Below, piece by piece: positions 1 through 17,483 of a stretch of 64,000 nt of DNA. Below the pieces are notes generated by a model. The model did not search any database and was not told where the DNA came from. It saw nothing but the letters and a program-made list of their open reading frames with translations. The DNA lies in the NCBI GenBank assembly GCA_963853835.1, contig OY970832.1, forward strand, positions 6,468,001-6,532,000, written 5' to 3'. The stretch comes from Calendula officinalis (taxonomy: Eukaryota > Streptophyta > Magnoliopsida > Asterales > Asteraceae). The translations under genes and the position numbers were made by a program. The first letter of the stretch is position 1; each line of letters begins with the position of its first letter.

Positions 1-5245
<5,245 letters not shown>

Positions 5246-5328
<83 letters not shown>
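5246..5328. repeat. (TA)n microsatellite, third run
   Basis: About 80 bp of TA immediately after the right end of element B. It completes the order TA, element A, TA, element B, TA. Confidence 0.95.
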
Positions 5329-5331
<3 letters not shown>

Positions 5332-6112
5332 ATTTTAGAATTTTAAGCCAGCTTATTAGTTTAATAGAAATAAAATTATAAATCTCAATTTTTTATATGA
5401 AGCTTGTACTTAGGGGGCTCATTTTTGTCAATTCACACATGACCTTCAAAATCTTGAAGATGTCCCTGCTCTTATCTTACTACTCATTTGATCAATACAC
5501 ATATCTAAAACAAAGTATGAGATTAAAAATATAATTAGTAAAATCTACATGTCATTTATGGTAGAAATATACAATGAAAAAAGTTAATTAGAAATAATGC
5601 ATTTTTATTACAAATTTAAGCAAGCTATGATACACATTAGTGAATCCATGTGACATGGTTCAATCTTGAATTGACTTTAGCAAAAAGCCACCCCCTTCAA
5701 GTTCCCAAACAAGATTGATGCTCACCTATATTTAGAAACCACTAAAGTGGTTGTCAATCAAGTTCTATAAAAAGAGGTTATTAAATTCATTATTCATAGA
5801 GTTAACTTTTAATATGAGGGTCTTAGGTTTGATGTTTATATTACCATTAAGGCCTTCAGGAGATGAGATATAGATTATTGAATGAAATAAAATCTACCAT
5901 TTATATTGAAAATACATTTTATTTTTCATTAGTGAACTGTATTTTTACATGTATAAAATATATTTTTAAATATAAATGATAGATTTCAACTTATTTAATA
6001 GTCTTTATTTCATGTCCTTAAAGCATTAGCTGAACAACCCTTACAATTAATAATAGATAACATATATAACAAATTTGGTAGGAAAAAAATAGATCATTAT
6101 GAAGGTGATTAA
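5329..6112. other. AT-rich intergenic DNA
   Basis: No gene recognised. From about 5990 it belongs to a dispersed repeat whose second copy lies at 20130-20460. Confidence 0.5.
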
Positions 6113-6630
6113 TACTTCCTCCGATTCAAAATAAGTGATACACTTTGAGTTTCACGATTTTTGAGGTAAAAGATTATGATGTAGGTTAAATTAGATTAAT
6201 TGGATGGTTAGGGGAGAATATGTCCCGTAATTTTTGAATAAAATAAGGTTAATGATGATTAAAAATAAAAAGTAAGGGTATAAGAGTCATTTCACTTTAT
6301 AAAGTAGGTAGTTAGTGGGTGTGGAGCCCACTATTTTTTATCAAATAAGCTAATATTTTATAATGTATTACTTATTTTGAATCACCCAAATATAAAAAGT
6401 GTATCACTTATTTTGAATCGGAGGAAGTATATTTTTCTTGCAAAGATGCATGATCTGAAATTAAAATACGCAACCTCACCTTACTGTAAGATTGAACTCA
6501 ATTTTCATAAGTTAAATATTTTCTTTCGAAATCAACTCTTACAACACCTTCAATTTGTTAAAAGACAGAGATCGGCAAATATGTAAGATCGAAATTGAAA
6601 ATTTTTAGATGGTCTAAACACCCTGTTATA
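5990..6630. repeat. Dispersed repeat copy 1 (interrupted by a MITE)
   Basis: The flanks of the MITE at 6115-6427 match 20130-20460, including ACAAATTTGGTAG, AAAGATGCATGATCTGAAAT, TTTCTTTCGAAATCAACTC and TTTAGATGGTCTAAA. The second copy lacks the MITE and so shows the empty site. The nature of the repeat is unknown; no coding potential is evident. Confidence 0.75.
6115..6427. mobile_element. Stowaway-like (Tc1/mariner) MITE
   Basis: A 313-bp element with terminal inverted repeats (CTTCCTCCGATTCAAAATAA and its reverse complement at the right end) and TA on each side (6113-6114 and 6428-6429). TA target choice and this terminus are typical of Stowaway MITEs. Non-coding. The related copy of the host repeat at 20246 has no insertion. 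Confidence 0.9.
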
Positions 6631-7045
6631 TTTTGATAATTTCACCAATTTTATGAAACGATTGCACCTGGACTATACCGTATGTGCATATGTATATGTA
6701 TGTATGTCATTGTTTATGGTAGGTACATAAGTTTTCTAAATCATGTTTTATTAAGAGTCAAATTAGATGATTAATTTCAATTCCATTTTTTAAATAATGT
6801 TATATTCCAAATTAAATATAAGGTAACTATTTTATCAATAGCAGTACTTAAATTGTTCTTCTCAGTCTGAATTTTATTTTCTTTGTTCGTTTATTTTAAA
6901 TTTCCTATTTACTTTAATCTACTTGGTCAAATTTAAACAAAACTACTATAAATTTTATTATCAAATTAACATAAACATATAATTGCTATATTTTTTTACT
7001 TCAAATATTTAACCGAAATACATAATTCCTACCTACATATAGAAT
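6431..7045. other. Intergenic DNA
   Basis: The first 200 bp is the right part of the dispersed repeat described at 5990. The remainder is AT-rich and I see no gene in it. Confidence 0.5.
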
Positions 7046-7134
7046 AAGGATCAAGAAAGAAGTATATTTATTTGAAAAAGTTGAAGAACCAATGCATTTT
7101 CGTAAAATATACATATATGTATACATATACATAC

Positions 7135-9480
7135 TGTAACGACCCGAATTTTGTGTTAAATAAATTATTTAAAAATATGATAAACAAGGATAAATCATCT
7201 AAAGAACGTGGGAATTGGTTTCGTGTCATTTGGACATCGTATGGGAAAGTTACGGACGAAACGGGGTCGATAAAGGCATCAAAAAGTGCAGCCTATGATA
7301 CCAGGTATAGATAGCGGCGCTATCTGGAAATAGCGGCGCTATCTGGTGCGGATTAGTAACAGCGAACCGAAATAGCGTGGGGGAAACGTGAAAATGAGAT
7401 CGCGTTGAGGTTTGCGGCGCGAAGTGCCGACGCGAAATAACGCGGGGTTGTAGATAGCGACGCGAATTTGGGAATAGCGGCGCGATTTATGTCTGTGCAG
7501 CATAAAGACGGGATTTCTAGGGTTTTCTCTCATTTTTCACTTCTCCTCTTGATGCAGCCGACTTGGAGAAGGATGGGAGGCGATTTAGATGTTCTTGTGC
7601 ATAGAACATCATCATTCTAAGAGATCTTTACCCTACATCAAAGATCTAAGGTATTTTCTTGTCTCTTAGTTAGTCATGAGTCAAGATTTGGGGAAAATAG
7701 TAAAGTTGAAAGTGTTATGTTGAAATTGTGTTAAAGATGGGTAATGGGGGTGTAGAACACCCATATGAAGTATGTAGACCATGGATCTATGGTTGGTTTG
7801 TAACTTGAAAATGGTTAATAAAACTAGGGTTTATGGATCTCCACCAAATTGATCAATTTGATGGTTGGGGTTGATTGTGATGATATTAGATGATGTCTAG
7901 TTATGGATGATAACTAGAAATATGATGATTGTGTTGATAGGTTTCAAAGACCTATATGTTGGAGTTATTCAAAAGGCGGGAAGCAATGATTTGTGCTGAT
8001 AAACGCGAATTGGAGAGCATTGCTAAGGTGAGTACATGAGACTTTTTAAACTGAGTACATAGCAAAGAGTTTGAAAATACTTATGATATTTTATGGGTCT
8101 TTATTAATAAATATTTTGATAAAGATAATGAATGAAAATATAAGAAAGTAGGTATAATGTGATACTAGAATATGTCTAGTAAGGTTGATGAATTTGGAAG
8201 TGAATATGATGAAATAAGTAATTATGAAATCTTTATTAACGAACCATAATAATAAGGTTACCGAATAAAAGACTGTATATTGAGTCTTTATTAATAAATA
8301 GGTATTAGTAAAGCAATTGGAAAGGATTCTTATAGTAATGAGTACCTATTGGTAAGATTTACTAATAAAAGTAAAGAACGAATATACATGGAAATGGATA
8401 CGATGTGACTAGTAATAATTATGTATTATAGTCGACAGAGATATAAAAGTATTATGTTATCGATAAATGAGAAATGTAACTTATGAAATAAGTAAGTATG
8501 GACCTTCTACAGTCCTAGATGTAGTAGTAGATGTGAATTGCTAATGATCGGGTCCATGGGACCATACAGGTACGTTCATACTATGTTGAACTAGTTATAT
8601 ATGGTTATTATTGGATAACTAACTTGTTTGATGATTTATGTGATAGCCGAAGGCTTTGATTGAAATAACTGTTGTGTTATGGTAAGAATGAGGTGATGTG
8701 ATGATGCGGGGGACCCCCGGTCATGAGGTGTGGAATGAGGGGCAGTTGGGTGGATTCCCATCGACTCATCCACGTTAGTAGTCTTGCTAACTGGACGTAT
8801 TCCGGCGAGTAAGACAGGTATCGGTAGATTGGGCGAATCCCTCTTGCCGGTATCTTGAAGCTTATTAATGACGATGGATTTCGGTTAATAAGCTAATGTG
8901 AAACTTATTAATGGCGATGGATTTCGGTTAATAAGTCAATGTGAAGCTTACTAATGGCGATGGATTTCGGTTAGTAAGTTAATGTGATTCTAGTACATAT
9001 ATGTTTATGTATTAGGTATGTTTGTGTTTCTAGCTAGTTCGGGGGCAACCCGATAGTTAGATATGATTGCTAGGAGAGCAAGAATTGATAGGGTCACTAT
9101 AAGGTGACTAGACGGTATTGATGTTGTATATATATGCGTTTATATATTTATGAAATGATTATTATTATTGGGGTATAAAACCCATGTATCTCACGAGACT
9201 ATTTTGTCTCACGTACTACGTTTGTTTTGTGGCTGTGTACTCAGATACATGTTTGAAGTGATAGAAGGTTGCACTAGAAGTGGCCCAGAGATGTTTAGCT
9301 CGGGAGCTCGTAGGTAGATCCCTTGCCTATGGTTTTGATATACTTGGTGGCACCGTATTTTTGTATACTCTGATAAAAGTTTTAAAGTTTTTGTTAAACC
9401 ATAATTCGGGCAACATGGAAGATACTGAAAAATCGTATTTTAAATGTTTTAAACGATGTTATAAAAATACGGGTGTTACT
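7135..9480 (+). mobile_element. Solo LTR, Tekay-type Ty3/gypsy
   Basis: Starts TGTAACGACCCGAA and ends GGGTGTTACT, resembling the LTRs at 50025 and 56631 in start, end, and middle blocks such as TCATGAGG, AGTCTTGCTAACTGGA and GTAGATTGGGCGA. It is flanked by a perfect 5-bp duplication CATAC (7130-7134 and 9481-9485). No internal coding region is present, so LTR-LTR recombination removed the rest. At 2346 bp it is longer than the 1735-bp LTRs of the intact relative, partly through a tandem repeat. Clearly an older or different subfamily. Confidence 0.88.
8858..8986. repeat. 43-bp tandem triplication within the solo LTR
   Basis: Three adjacent 43-bp units (8858, 8901, 8944), each with CTTA(T/C)TAATG, CGATGGATTTCGGTTA and AATGTGA. 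The intact Tekay LTRs carry a single equivalent unit near 51250 and 57870. Confidence 0.88.
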
Positions 9481-9529
9481 CATACATATATGTATATATA
9501 CATATATTCATACCAAAGATATACATATG

Positions 9530-9906
9530 TTGTGTAGAATTAGAATCAGAACCAATTAAGGCTACAGAACCAGCAGAACTCAATCTAAACCATTGATTTT
9601 TGAAATGAAATAATCATGGAAGACACATTAATGTATTTGATGAGGGACCCCAAAATATTAGTTTCCATGGATGTCATTCATGCATGTATACATATATGTA
9701 TAGATAACACTTATGTATACATACATGAAAACATATACATATATGTATATATGCATGAATGACATCCATGCAAACCAATATTTGGGGGTCTCTCATCAAA
9801 TACATTAATGTGTCTTTCATGATCATTTCATTTCAAAAATTAATGGTTTAGATCGAGTTCTTCCGGTTCTGTAGCCTTAATTGGTTCTGATTTTAATTCA
9901 ACCCTA
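9530..9906. mobile_element. Fold-back MITE (element C)
   Basis: 377 bp, nearly all inverted repeat: each arm is about 160 bp, with AATCAGAACCAATTAAGG, ACATTAATGTATTTGATGAG and ATGGATGTCATTCATGCAT in the left arm and their reverse complements on the right. It is flanked on both sides by CATATG (9524-9529 and 9907-9912), a possible 6-bp duplication. It lies in a TATACA microsatellite, and its terminus carries repeated CAGAACC words, as in element A. Confidence 0.8.
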
Positions 9907-9982
9907 CATATGTTAATATTTATAGCGTATATATGTATATATACGCACATATATATACAGTATGCATATGCATTTTCGTAAA

Positions 9983-10039
9983 TGAAAATGCAAGTTCCGA
10001 TTGAAAATGCAAGTTACGACTGAAAATGCAAGTTACGTA
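9983..10039. repeat. 19-bp minisatellite, three copies
   Basis: Three tandem units of TGAAAATGCAAGTTACGAC with one or two changes each. They lie in the interior of element D. Confidence 0.85.
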
Positions 10040-10560
10040 AAATGCATGTGTATATATACGTATATATCGGGCATGAATATGCACACATATATATCTATGG
10101 TATGAATATATACGTATATATACATACATATATGTATATATATATGTATATTTTACGAAAATGCATTGATTTTTCAACTTTATTCAAATAAGGACCATTT
10201 TCTATGAAATCATAGCACCCTACATATATACCCCTTTTCTTTTGTTGTTGAACATGTAACCTAACATTACCTTATTGTGAAATCAAATAGAAATTTGGTA
10301 ATATAACTTCATATTACTTGTCAACGTCTCCCCAAATACTACGCTTACTTTCTTGAGTTGTTAATTAACTAATGTTGTTAAGATGGTTGTTAACTAATAT
10401 TATCTTTCTCGTAGTACCCCTGACGTTGACCAAATAATCATTTTTAACATGGAAAAGACTGGTTGACTGAGCAAAGTCAAATACTATGTAGTGGTATTTT
10501 AGTAACTTTACGTGTCTAAGTTTAAGATGGTCGGACAAGCAAGCCATAAAGTGCACTAAC

Positions 10561-10862
10561 TCTCTAGCTCTTTTTCTTCTTCTCTCTCCTCTCTATCTCC
10601 AGGTCTTCGTTGGTTTTAATCGATTGAAACATTTCTAGAGAGAGATTGAATGTGTGTGTTTGTGTGTGTGAGAGAGAAGGGTTTTTAGTTAAAGATAGCA
10701 ACTGAGGTTGTATAGCACTAAAAGTTTAAAAATAGCTTAAAAGTTTGTCTTTTGCATATTTAGCATTCAATTCATGCTCTAAATTTCTTTTTTTTTCTCT
10801 CTCTAGAGACTATATCTCTCTACATGTATAGACGAGAGAGAGACAGATATTTGTAGTTACAA
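10561..10862 (+). promoter_or_regulatory. Pyrimidine/GA-rich leader of the TGA10-like gene
   Basis: CT-rich and GA-rich tracts (10570-10605, 10637-10680, 10790-10845) directly precede the ATG at 10863, as is common in plant 5' UTRs. The transcription start is not determinable, and no clear TATA box was assigned. Confidence 0.4.
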
Positions 10863-10990
10863 ATGGATTTTGGTAGAGGTGAAAGCGATCATCGTCATCA
10901 TCAAAACCACCGTTCACCGCCACCTCAAGACCACCAAGAAAACACCAAAACACCTCCCTTTTTGACAAATAATATCACTAACAAATTAGG

Positions 10991-11164
10991 GAGCGTTGCA
11001 TTAGCGTAATTTAACTCATACCTCACACGGGCACATATGGGGAATTTTCCTTGGAAATCCCTTTGGGGGCTGGGTTTGCCCGCTTATGCGGAGCTCGAAC
11101 TCGGGGTGCTCGCTGAAAAATTGCGAGTAGGCTTCCGTTATTTCATTTGCCGTTTCCAAAAAAA
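10991..11164 (+). mobile_element. 5'-truncated SINE in exon 1 of the TGA10-like gene
   Basis: 174 bp nearly identical to the 3' part of the SINE at 21180-21436, ending in an A-run. It is flanked by a perfect 20-bp duplication (10971-10990 and 11165-11184) of exon sequence. Insertion plus duplication adds 194 bp, shifts the frame and brings an in-frame TAA after about 48 codons. The tRNA-derived head is missing, as expected for incomplete reverse transcription. Confidence 0.93.
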
Positions 11165-13725
11165 AATATCACTAACAAATTAGGATATTCAAACACATCA
11201 ACAAATACTTTCTTAGACCCACAACAACAACATCATCATCATCATCACCATGACACCAATCAGATATCGTTCGCCATGATCAATCATTCGATGCCCTCAT
11301 CTTCTCGTAACACCACCAACAATACCAATATTATGTGATTATTTAAAACCCTTATTCTTTTCCTTGTATGATCATTAATATATTTTAAAGAAACTTATAA
11401 AGACTAAAGTAATAAGTGTTTATATGTATTATGTACGTAGCAGAAATGATCATGGAGATGGGCCTTACGATTTGGCTGATTTAGATCAAGCACTTTTTCT
11501 GTATGGTGAAGGACAAACTTCTGCTAACGATCCTAATTCTACACTCTCTAATATCCAAGATCATCATAGACGTCGTGAGTCACTTTACAATCAAACAGTT
11601 CTTCAATTCTCTCTCTAAAAGGTTTCTTTTTGAATCATAAAAAAAAGCATGTTCTTCAGGGAATATGATCTTGTGGTACTTTCTTTGACCAGATCCTTTC
11701 TTTGAGATCGAACAAAAAGATCTTCATAAACATAAAAACAACTTATCTTTACTTAATTCCTCACCAATATTCTTTTTTCAAACCTTTTTTTTGTCTTTCT
11801 GTTTAAAAGGTTTCTTGTTTGGACCACAAACATGCAGAGAAACAATCATTCTCCTACTAATTCGACCGAACTTTTTCCCGGGAACTAATTTTCTCCGTCG
11901 TACATGAAAATTAATTCTGAGATTTAACACAGATTTTATGTTTTTCTCTATTCCCATATTAACTTTTGAAGTAATGTTACTTGTTAAATTAATTTTCAAA
12001 CCCACCCAATTTAATTTAAAATTTATTTATGTTGTTTCAACATCAAAGAATGAGATGATGATGTAAATTTCATCACTACTAATTAATTTATTTCAAAACA
12101 ATATTTATATTTTTATATATTTATTTACCAGTGATTTGTTATATGTGTAAGAGGGTTCGGCCGCATCATCAGGGATGAGACCTCCAACACTAAACATATT
12201 CCCTTCACAACCGATGCATGTAATAGACCCTTCAACATCTACTACTAAGGTATCATTTTCGGAATTCGACATCCTAATTAAAATCATAATTAATTAAACA
12301 ATTACAAAATTTGGTGTTTTCTTAATTACATAAATATTTTCTAGATATATATATTACTAATTTCTGATTGATCAACTAAATTCATTGAAAAAAGTTAATG
12401 GATTTGTAATTGTGTGTTTGGTAGGCAACTACTGGATTAGTTTCTCCATCAAGCAGTGGTTCAAAAAGACCATCTGAGCCCTCAATAGACAACATTTCCA
12501 AACCCAAAAAGGATACTCCTCCACCTGCCCCTCAATCTTCTAAACCCATCAAGGTAATTTTATCTTATTTTTTAATTATTTAGATTTTTCACAACTAGAT
12601 ATTAAATTAATCAACAACCCTCAATCTTGATTAGATTCTTGATTTTTTTTTTCATGGTTGAATTGGTGTAGCGTGAGGGTAACAAGAAAGGGTCAACGAC
12701 TAGTTCAGATCAGGGTCGCCCCAAAACACCCGATCCTAAGGTTCAGTATTTTAATTATTCATTTTTGCAAAATTCAGAAAATTATTTCAACAGGAAATTA
12801 AATTAATAATACTTTCTTTCTATATACATGCCCATTCAGATGAATTGAATAAAAAATTTTGACCAGTTAAAAAAATTTGAAATGAATTGTTTACTATGTT
12901 TTGATCTTATTAAGCAGACTTTGAGAAGGCTTGCTCAGAATAGAGAGGCAGCAAGGAAAAGCAGGCTGAGAAAAAAGGTAAGAATTTTACGAAAAAGAGA
13001 ATAATTTGTCTAAGTTTCAGAAATTTGTGTCGCTTTGGTATGATAAATTAATTTCATGATTTTCTGTGCATTTTATTCTTTTTATAGGCTTATGTTCAGC
13101 AGCTAGAATCAAGCAGAATCAAGCTTGCCCAATTGGAACAAGAGTTGCAAAGAGCTAGAGCTCAGGTGATCACTTCTTTGTTTAGTAGAAAATGTTTATA
13201 AAAATTGAATGTCATTACATTTTATTTCCTATTTTTTACCGATTTATTTTGTTGATTTTGTATTGTTTATTTTCGACTTTTTAATTAATTAGGGGGTTTA
13301 TATATCTTGGTGGTGGTGTTGTTGTTGGAGGTGATCAAGGTGTTCATCTAGGCATCATGAATAACATAAGCTCGGGTACTTACGATAACAAGATTCATAA
13401 AATTAAATGATAAACTGATTTATATTTGATATATTGAATCATACAAATTATAACTTGTATATGGTATAGTTTTTGATATGGAGTATGCAAGGTGGGTGGA
13501 GGACTACCACCGGCAAATGTGTGAGCTTCAAGCAGCAGTTGAAGAACATTTGCCAGAAAACGAGCTACGAATTTATGTGGAGAATTGTTTGGCGCGTATG
13601 TGATGAATCTGAAGAGCATTGTTGCTAAATCTGATGTTTTCCACATCATCTCGGGTACATGGAAGACTCCTGCTGAACGATGTTTTATGTGGATCGGAGG
13701 CTTTCGACCATCTCATATCATCAAG

Positions 13726-14966
13726 GTCGATCTACACTTATATAATTTCATACACATAGATAAATGTACACTTAAATATATAGATATATAAATACGTACG
13801 AACATATAGAACCCCTAAATCCTAAGCGTCTTTGAATTTTTTGTGACCAAGAAAATATTGGTCCATTAATTTTTTTCTTTGAAAAAAATACAACGCTTTT
13901 TACTTCGATACGTTTTCAAAAGTTGAAACGTTAGTTACAGGTGTTATTTACTAGTCTGCCAATTTTGTTTCTCATAGACAACATTCTGGACATATTAATG
14001 CATGGTAATGAAACACATGTAATATGTTGTGTATTATGTGGAATACTATACCGACCAGCCTATTAATTATAAGAGTTGCACAATTTTTTCTGTAGTTTGA
14101 TTAAGCTATTTTTTAATGAATATTAAAATAGGATATATACTTTTTGCAACATAAGAGCACCGGTTACGTACATATCGTGCTACATGTCCATGATATGTTT
14201 GGTTGGAGGTGGCCTTATTTTAATATAGACTATAATTATGAAAAAACCTGAGTCTAATTAATGTGCAATAGTTATACCAAAAGTAGAAAGGGTGACAATA
14301 AATTGTATGAGAAAGATACATGATGAGATACTGGAGGAAGCAGTTATTTTGCATAACTACTGCAAAGGGTATATAATTACAGTGATGACGAAAGGGTATT
14401 TTTTTCCGTTGTAGGATGAGTTTGGGTAATTTTCCAAACTGTGCTAAAAAGCCTCTGTCTGTCACTGTCTTTTATGTGGTTTTTTTTGTCTCTGTATATC
14501 TCTGTCTCCCTATATATTTCCAAACAAAATATTTAGAAAGAGAAAATTATATTTTTCACAAATTTGTATGTAAGTTCTTGTACTTGTACCTTCGACTGTA
14601 TATCAATCCATCTAAATTAAAACACTAAGATTCGGGCATTTGATTCCTCTTCAGAATAATAACCTATTGGATAAGATTATCTTCGTGTATTTGATGCTAA
14701 AAATGTTTTTTTTAAGTGTATACCTCCTTTTGACGACATTCTTGAACTAATTAATATATTGTTCAATCTAAAATTATAGAAGACAGGTGTGTTTTTGGTG
14801 TTTAATACCGACTTAGCTAAATTTCTTTGGTCTGTTTAGTCCATGTTAATCAATTTCATGTACATTTTTGAGCATCCTAATTAATTAAACTAGCAATATG
14901 TGATCATGGTTACGACAACAAAAGGAGTAAAGCTTATTATTCGGGTTGTTGACATTTGTTTTCCAG
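13726..14966. other. Intron 9 of the TGA10-like gene
   Basis: 1.2 kb of AT-rich intron between the exon ending IIK|GT (13725) and the exon starting at 14967. Short ORFs on both strands look like chance. I see no clear element. Confidence 0.6.
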
Positions 14967-15329
14967 ATAATTGTTGGTCAAATCGAGCCATTAACAGAGC
15001 AACAACGCATGGCAATATGTGAAGTGCAACAAGCAACACAAGAGGCCGAAGAATCATTAACGCAAGGTCTCGATGCATTAAATCAATCTTTATCCGACAC
15101 CATTGCTTCCGATGCTTTAAGCTCACCTACAAACATGGCTAGCTACATGGGTCAGATGGCTGCAGCCATGAACAAGCTCTCTAGTCTCGAAAATTTCGTT
15201 ATTCAGGTACCCTTTCTTAAATTAACTTTTTTTTTTTATCTGAACAATTGAAAATTTACATTATAGTGAATAATTATAAAGTATATAGCTTAAAGTGAAA
15301 ATACTTGTTATATGTAGACTTAAATGTTA

Positions 15330-16598
15330 GAGTAAATTATAGTTTTTGTCCCTGTGGTTTTCCCGATTCTGCGTTTTTGTCCTTATACTTTTTTTTTCTG
15401 TTTTTTTGTCCCTGAGATATGCAAAATTCCATTTTTTTGTCCTTCCGTCCACCTTCCGTTTCTTTTTGGCCGTTAAATCCCTCACGTGCTGAAAACGTGA
15501 GGGCATTTTGGTCTTTTTTTCATTTTCTATTTTATTTTTACTTTTTTTCTTTCTCTTCTACTTTCTTCACATGCAACCTCAAGAACCCCAACCCTACAAA
15601 CCTCAGCAAATATCAAACCCAAATTCTTCAAAGGAAGATGAACCTAATCCTAATTCCATACTTTCTTTACAAATCCAACCCGCAAACTCTTCTGACTCTT
15701 GACGGTTACAGTTGGCGGCGTAGCCCTGCTACCAGTTCCAGGTTACAGTTGGGCGGCGTTGGTGGTGTTTCCAGGGCTATCAGATCTTCTTCCTCCAAAA
15801 AGCCGCCGGAGCCTCTTCGTCGGGCAATCGCCGATTGTCTCTCTTCTTCTCTTCTATCCGTACATGGCAGCTCCTCAGCCGTCGTTTCCGAAGCTTCCAG
15901 GACACTTCGGGTATGGACGGACGTTAATTCTTCAGATGCCGTAGTTTTTTAGTTCTCGAATCTAGGGTTTAATAGTGGCTTCGTGTGATCTGGTATTAAC
16001 TTGAGTTAAATAATAGTTATACATGTATTATGTATATGTACATTGTTATGCTTAAACATGGAATTGCAGTTTCGGTTACATGTACATCTTAGGGTTTTTG
16101 TGGTTACGTATTGGGGAATTATGCTGTGAGAGCAGGTAGAGCAAATTATAGCTGTCATACTATCATGGAGTGCTTAATTATTGAAAGCAGCTGGTAAATT
16201 TAAGAATTCTGGATGCTTTTGCTTAATTGGGGGAATTAGGATTAGGGTTGGATTTGTAAAGAAAGTATGGAATTAGGATTAGGTTCATCTTCCTTTGAAG
16301 AATTTGGGTTTGATATTTGCTGAGGTTTGTAGGGTTGGGGTTCTTGAGGTTGCAGGTGAAGAAAGTAGAAGAAGAGAAAGAAAAAAAGTAAAAATAAAAT
16401 AGAAAATGAAAAAAAGACCAAAATGCCCTCACGTTTTCAGCACGTGAGGGATTTAACGGCCAAAAAGAAACGGAAGGTGGATGGAAGGACAAAAAAACAG
16501 AATTTTGCATACATCAGGGACAAAAAAACAGAAAAAAAAGTATAGGGACAAAAACACAGAATCGGGAAAACCACAGGGACAAAAACTGTAATTTACTC
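15330..16598 (+). mobile_element. Pack-MULE candidate (Mutator-like, long inverted repeats)
   Basis: A 1269-bp element with inverted repeats of about 355-363 bp (15330-15685 and 16236-16598), flanked by a perfect 9-bp duplication TAAATGTTA (15321-15329 and 16599-16607), which is the Mutator hallmark. The terminus reads GAGTAAATTA(T/C)AGTTTTTG. Between the arms lies GC-rich, codon-like sequence (about 15700-15952, frame ending in TAG at 15950-15952) that encodes a Ser/Pro/Arg-rich segment with SSSSKKPPEPLRRAIADCL. That piece looks like a captured host exon, not transposase. It sits in the last intron of the TGA10-like gene. Confidence 0.88.
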
Positions 16599-16625
16599 TA
16601 AATGTTATATGCATAGTGGGACCTT

Positions 16626-16743
16626 TTTTTTAATGGCATATCATACTACTCTTATATCCACCTATGCCCACTATGAAACTTGAATCATCAACCTCAAGAT
16701 TGAGGACAAACACCTTTACCGCTAGGCCAATGGCCCTTTTGGT
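16626..16743 (-). mobile_element. tRNA-derived SINE, minus orientation
   Basis: Read on the minus strand it contains a box A-like TGGCCTAGCGGTAAAGG and a box B-like GATTCAAGTTTC, and ends in an A-run (T-run at 16626). A 10-bp duplication GTGGGACCTT flanks it (16616-16625 and 16744-16753). A degenerate relative may lie near 26645-26735. Confidence 0.82.
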
Positions 16744-17483
16744 GTGGGACCTTATGATGAGAATATATTGCTACAAATCTTTGTTTGGGAACCTACTCCC
16801 AACAGATTTTAACCTGCTCCTCTTGAAGTCCATCAATTATATATGACTTGAAAATGCAAACCCCTAAGTTTACAGTTGGCACATTTAGTTATTGATCATT
16901 TGGTTATATCCACATTTCCCACATTAACTTGATCAGAATATCCAGTCACTAATCATTGAATAATTATAAACAACTTAATTTTTTAAAAATTAGACTCCTA
17001 AATTTTGTGGGCTCAATTAGCCCATGCTTAGGATCAGCCCCGAAAGGAATTATAATCCTTTTTGAGTCGAAGGTAACATTATGACTGATGAGTCATATCT
17101 AAGTCTAAGTGGTACCTTTAATGGACCAAATGATTTTTGTTGGTTGGTTTTAACTTGAGAAAATCTTAATTAATCGAAAACCTTTAATCCTATTTAACAC
17201 AATCGTTGGATGACTAATTATTTTTTCGATGCCAATAAGAGAGCAATTTGCTTGATCTAGTTTTAGAAAAAGGTACATAACATGTTAATCCTGTGTCTTT
17301 TTGGAGAGTGGACCCAAGAGCCAAGAAAACATCCCCATCATTGAGATCCTAAAACCATTATTTCCGTGATGTCGTTTTCAATATCATTTGATTTTAACAA
17401 ACAAATTAGACCATCCCCACGCTAAACCCTAGAACAAAAAAGTACAACTACTACAATAACATCAAAACTAACTTCCTTATATA

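Larger units (their letters stand above)
7046..10197. mobile_element. Inverted-repeat element D, split by two later insertions
   Basis: The left arm (about 7046-7134) holds the words AAAAAGTTGAAGAACCAATG and CATTTTCGTAAAATATACAT. Their reverse complements occur at 10120-10197. Removing the solo LTR at 7135-9480 with its 5-bp TSD, and the fold-back element at 9530-9906, leaves an element of about 420 bp rich in TATACATA words. Its own target duplication is not clear, so its class is open. Confidence 0.6.

Noticed and set aside
11147..11338. Apparent ORF start in the SINE running into the His-rich stretch
   Set aside because: The first codon is TTG, not ATG. The frame is simply the 3' half of exon 1 after the SINE.
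12105..12287. Minus-strand ORF of 60 codons
   Set aside because: It is antisense to TGA10-like exon 3 (LNIFPSQPMH on the plus strand), which fits the gene structure.
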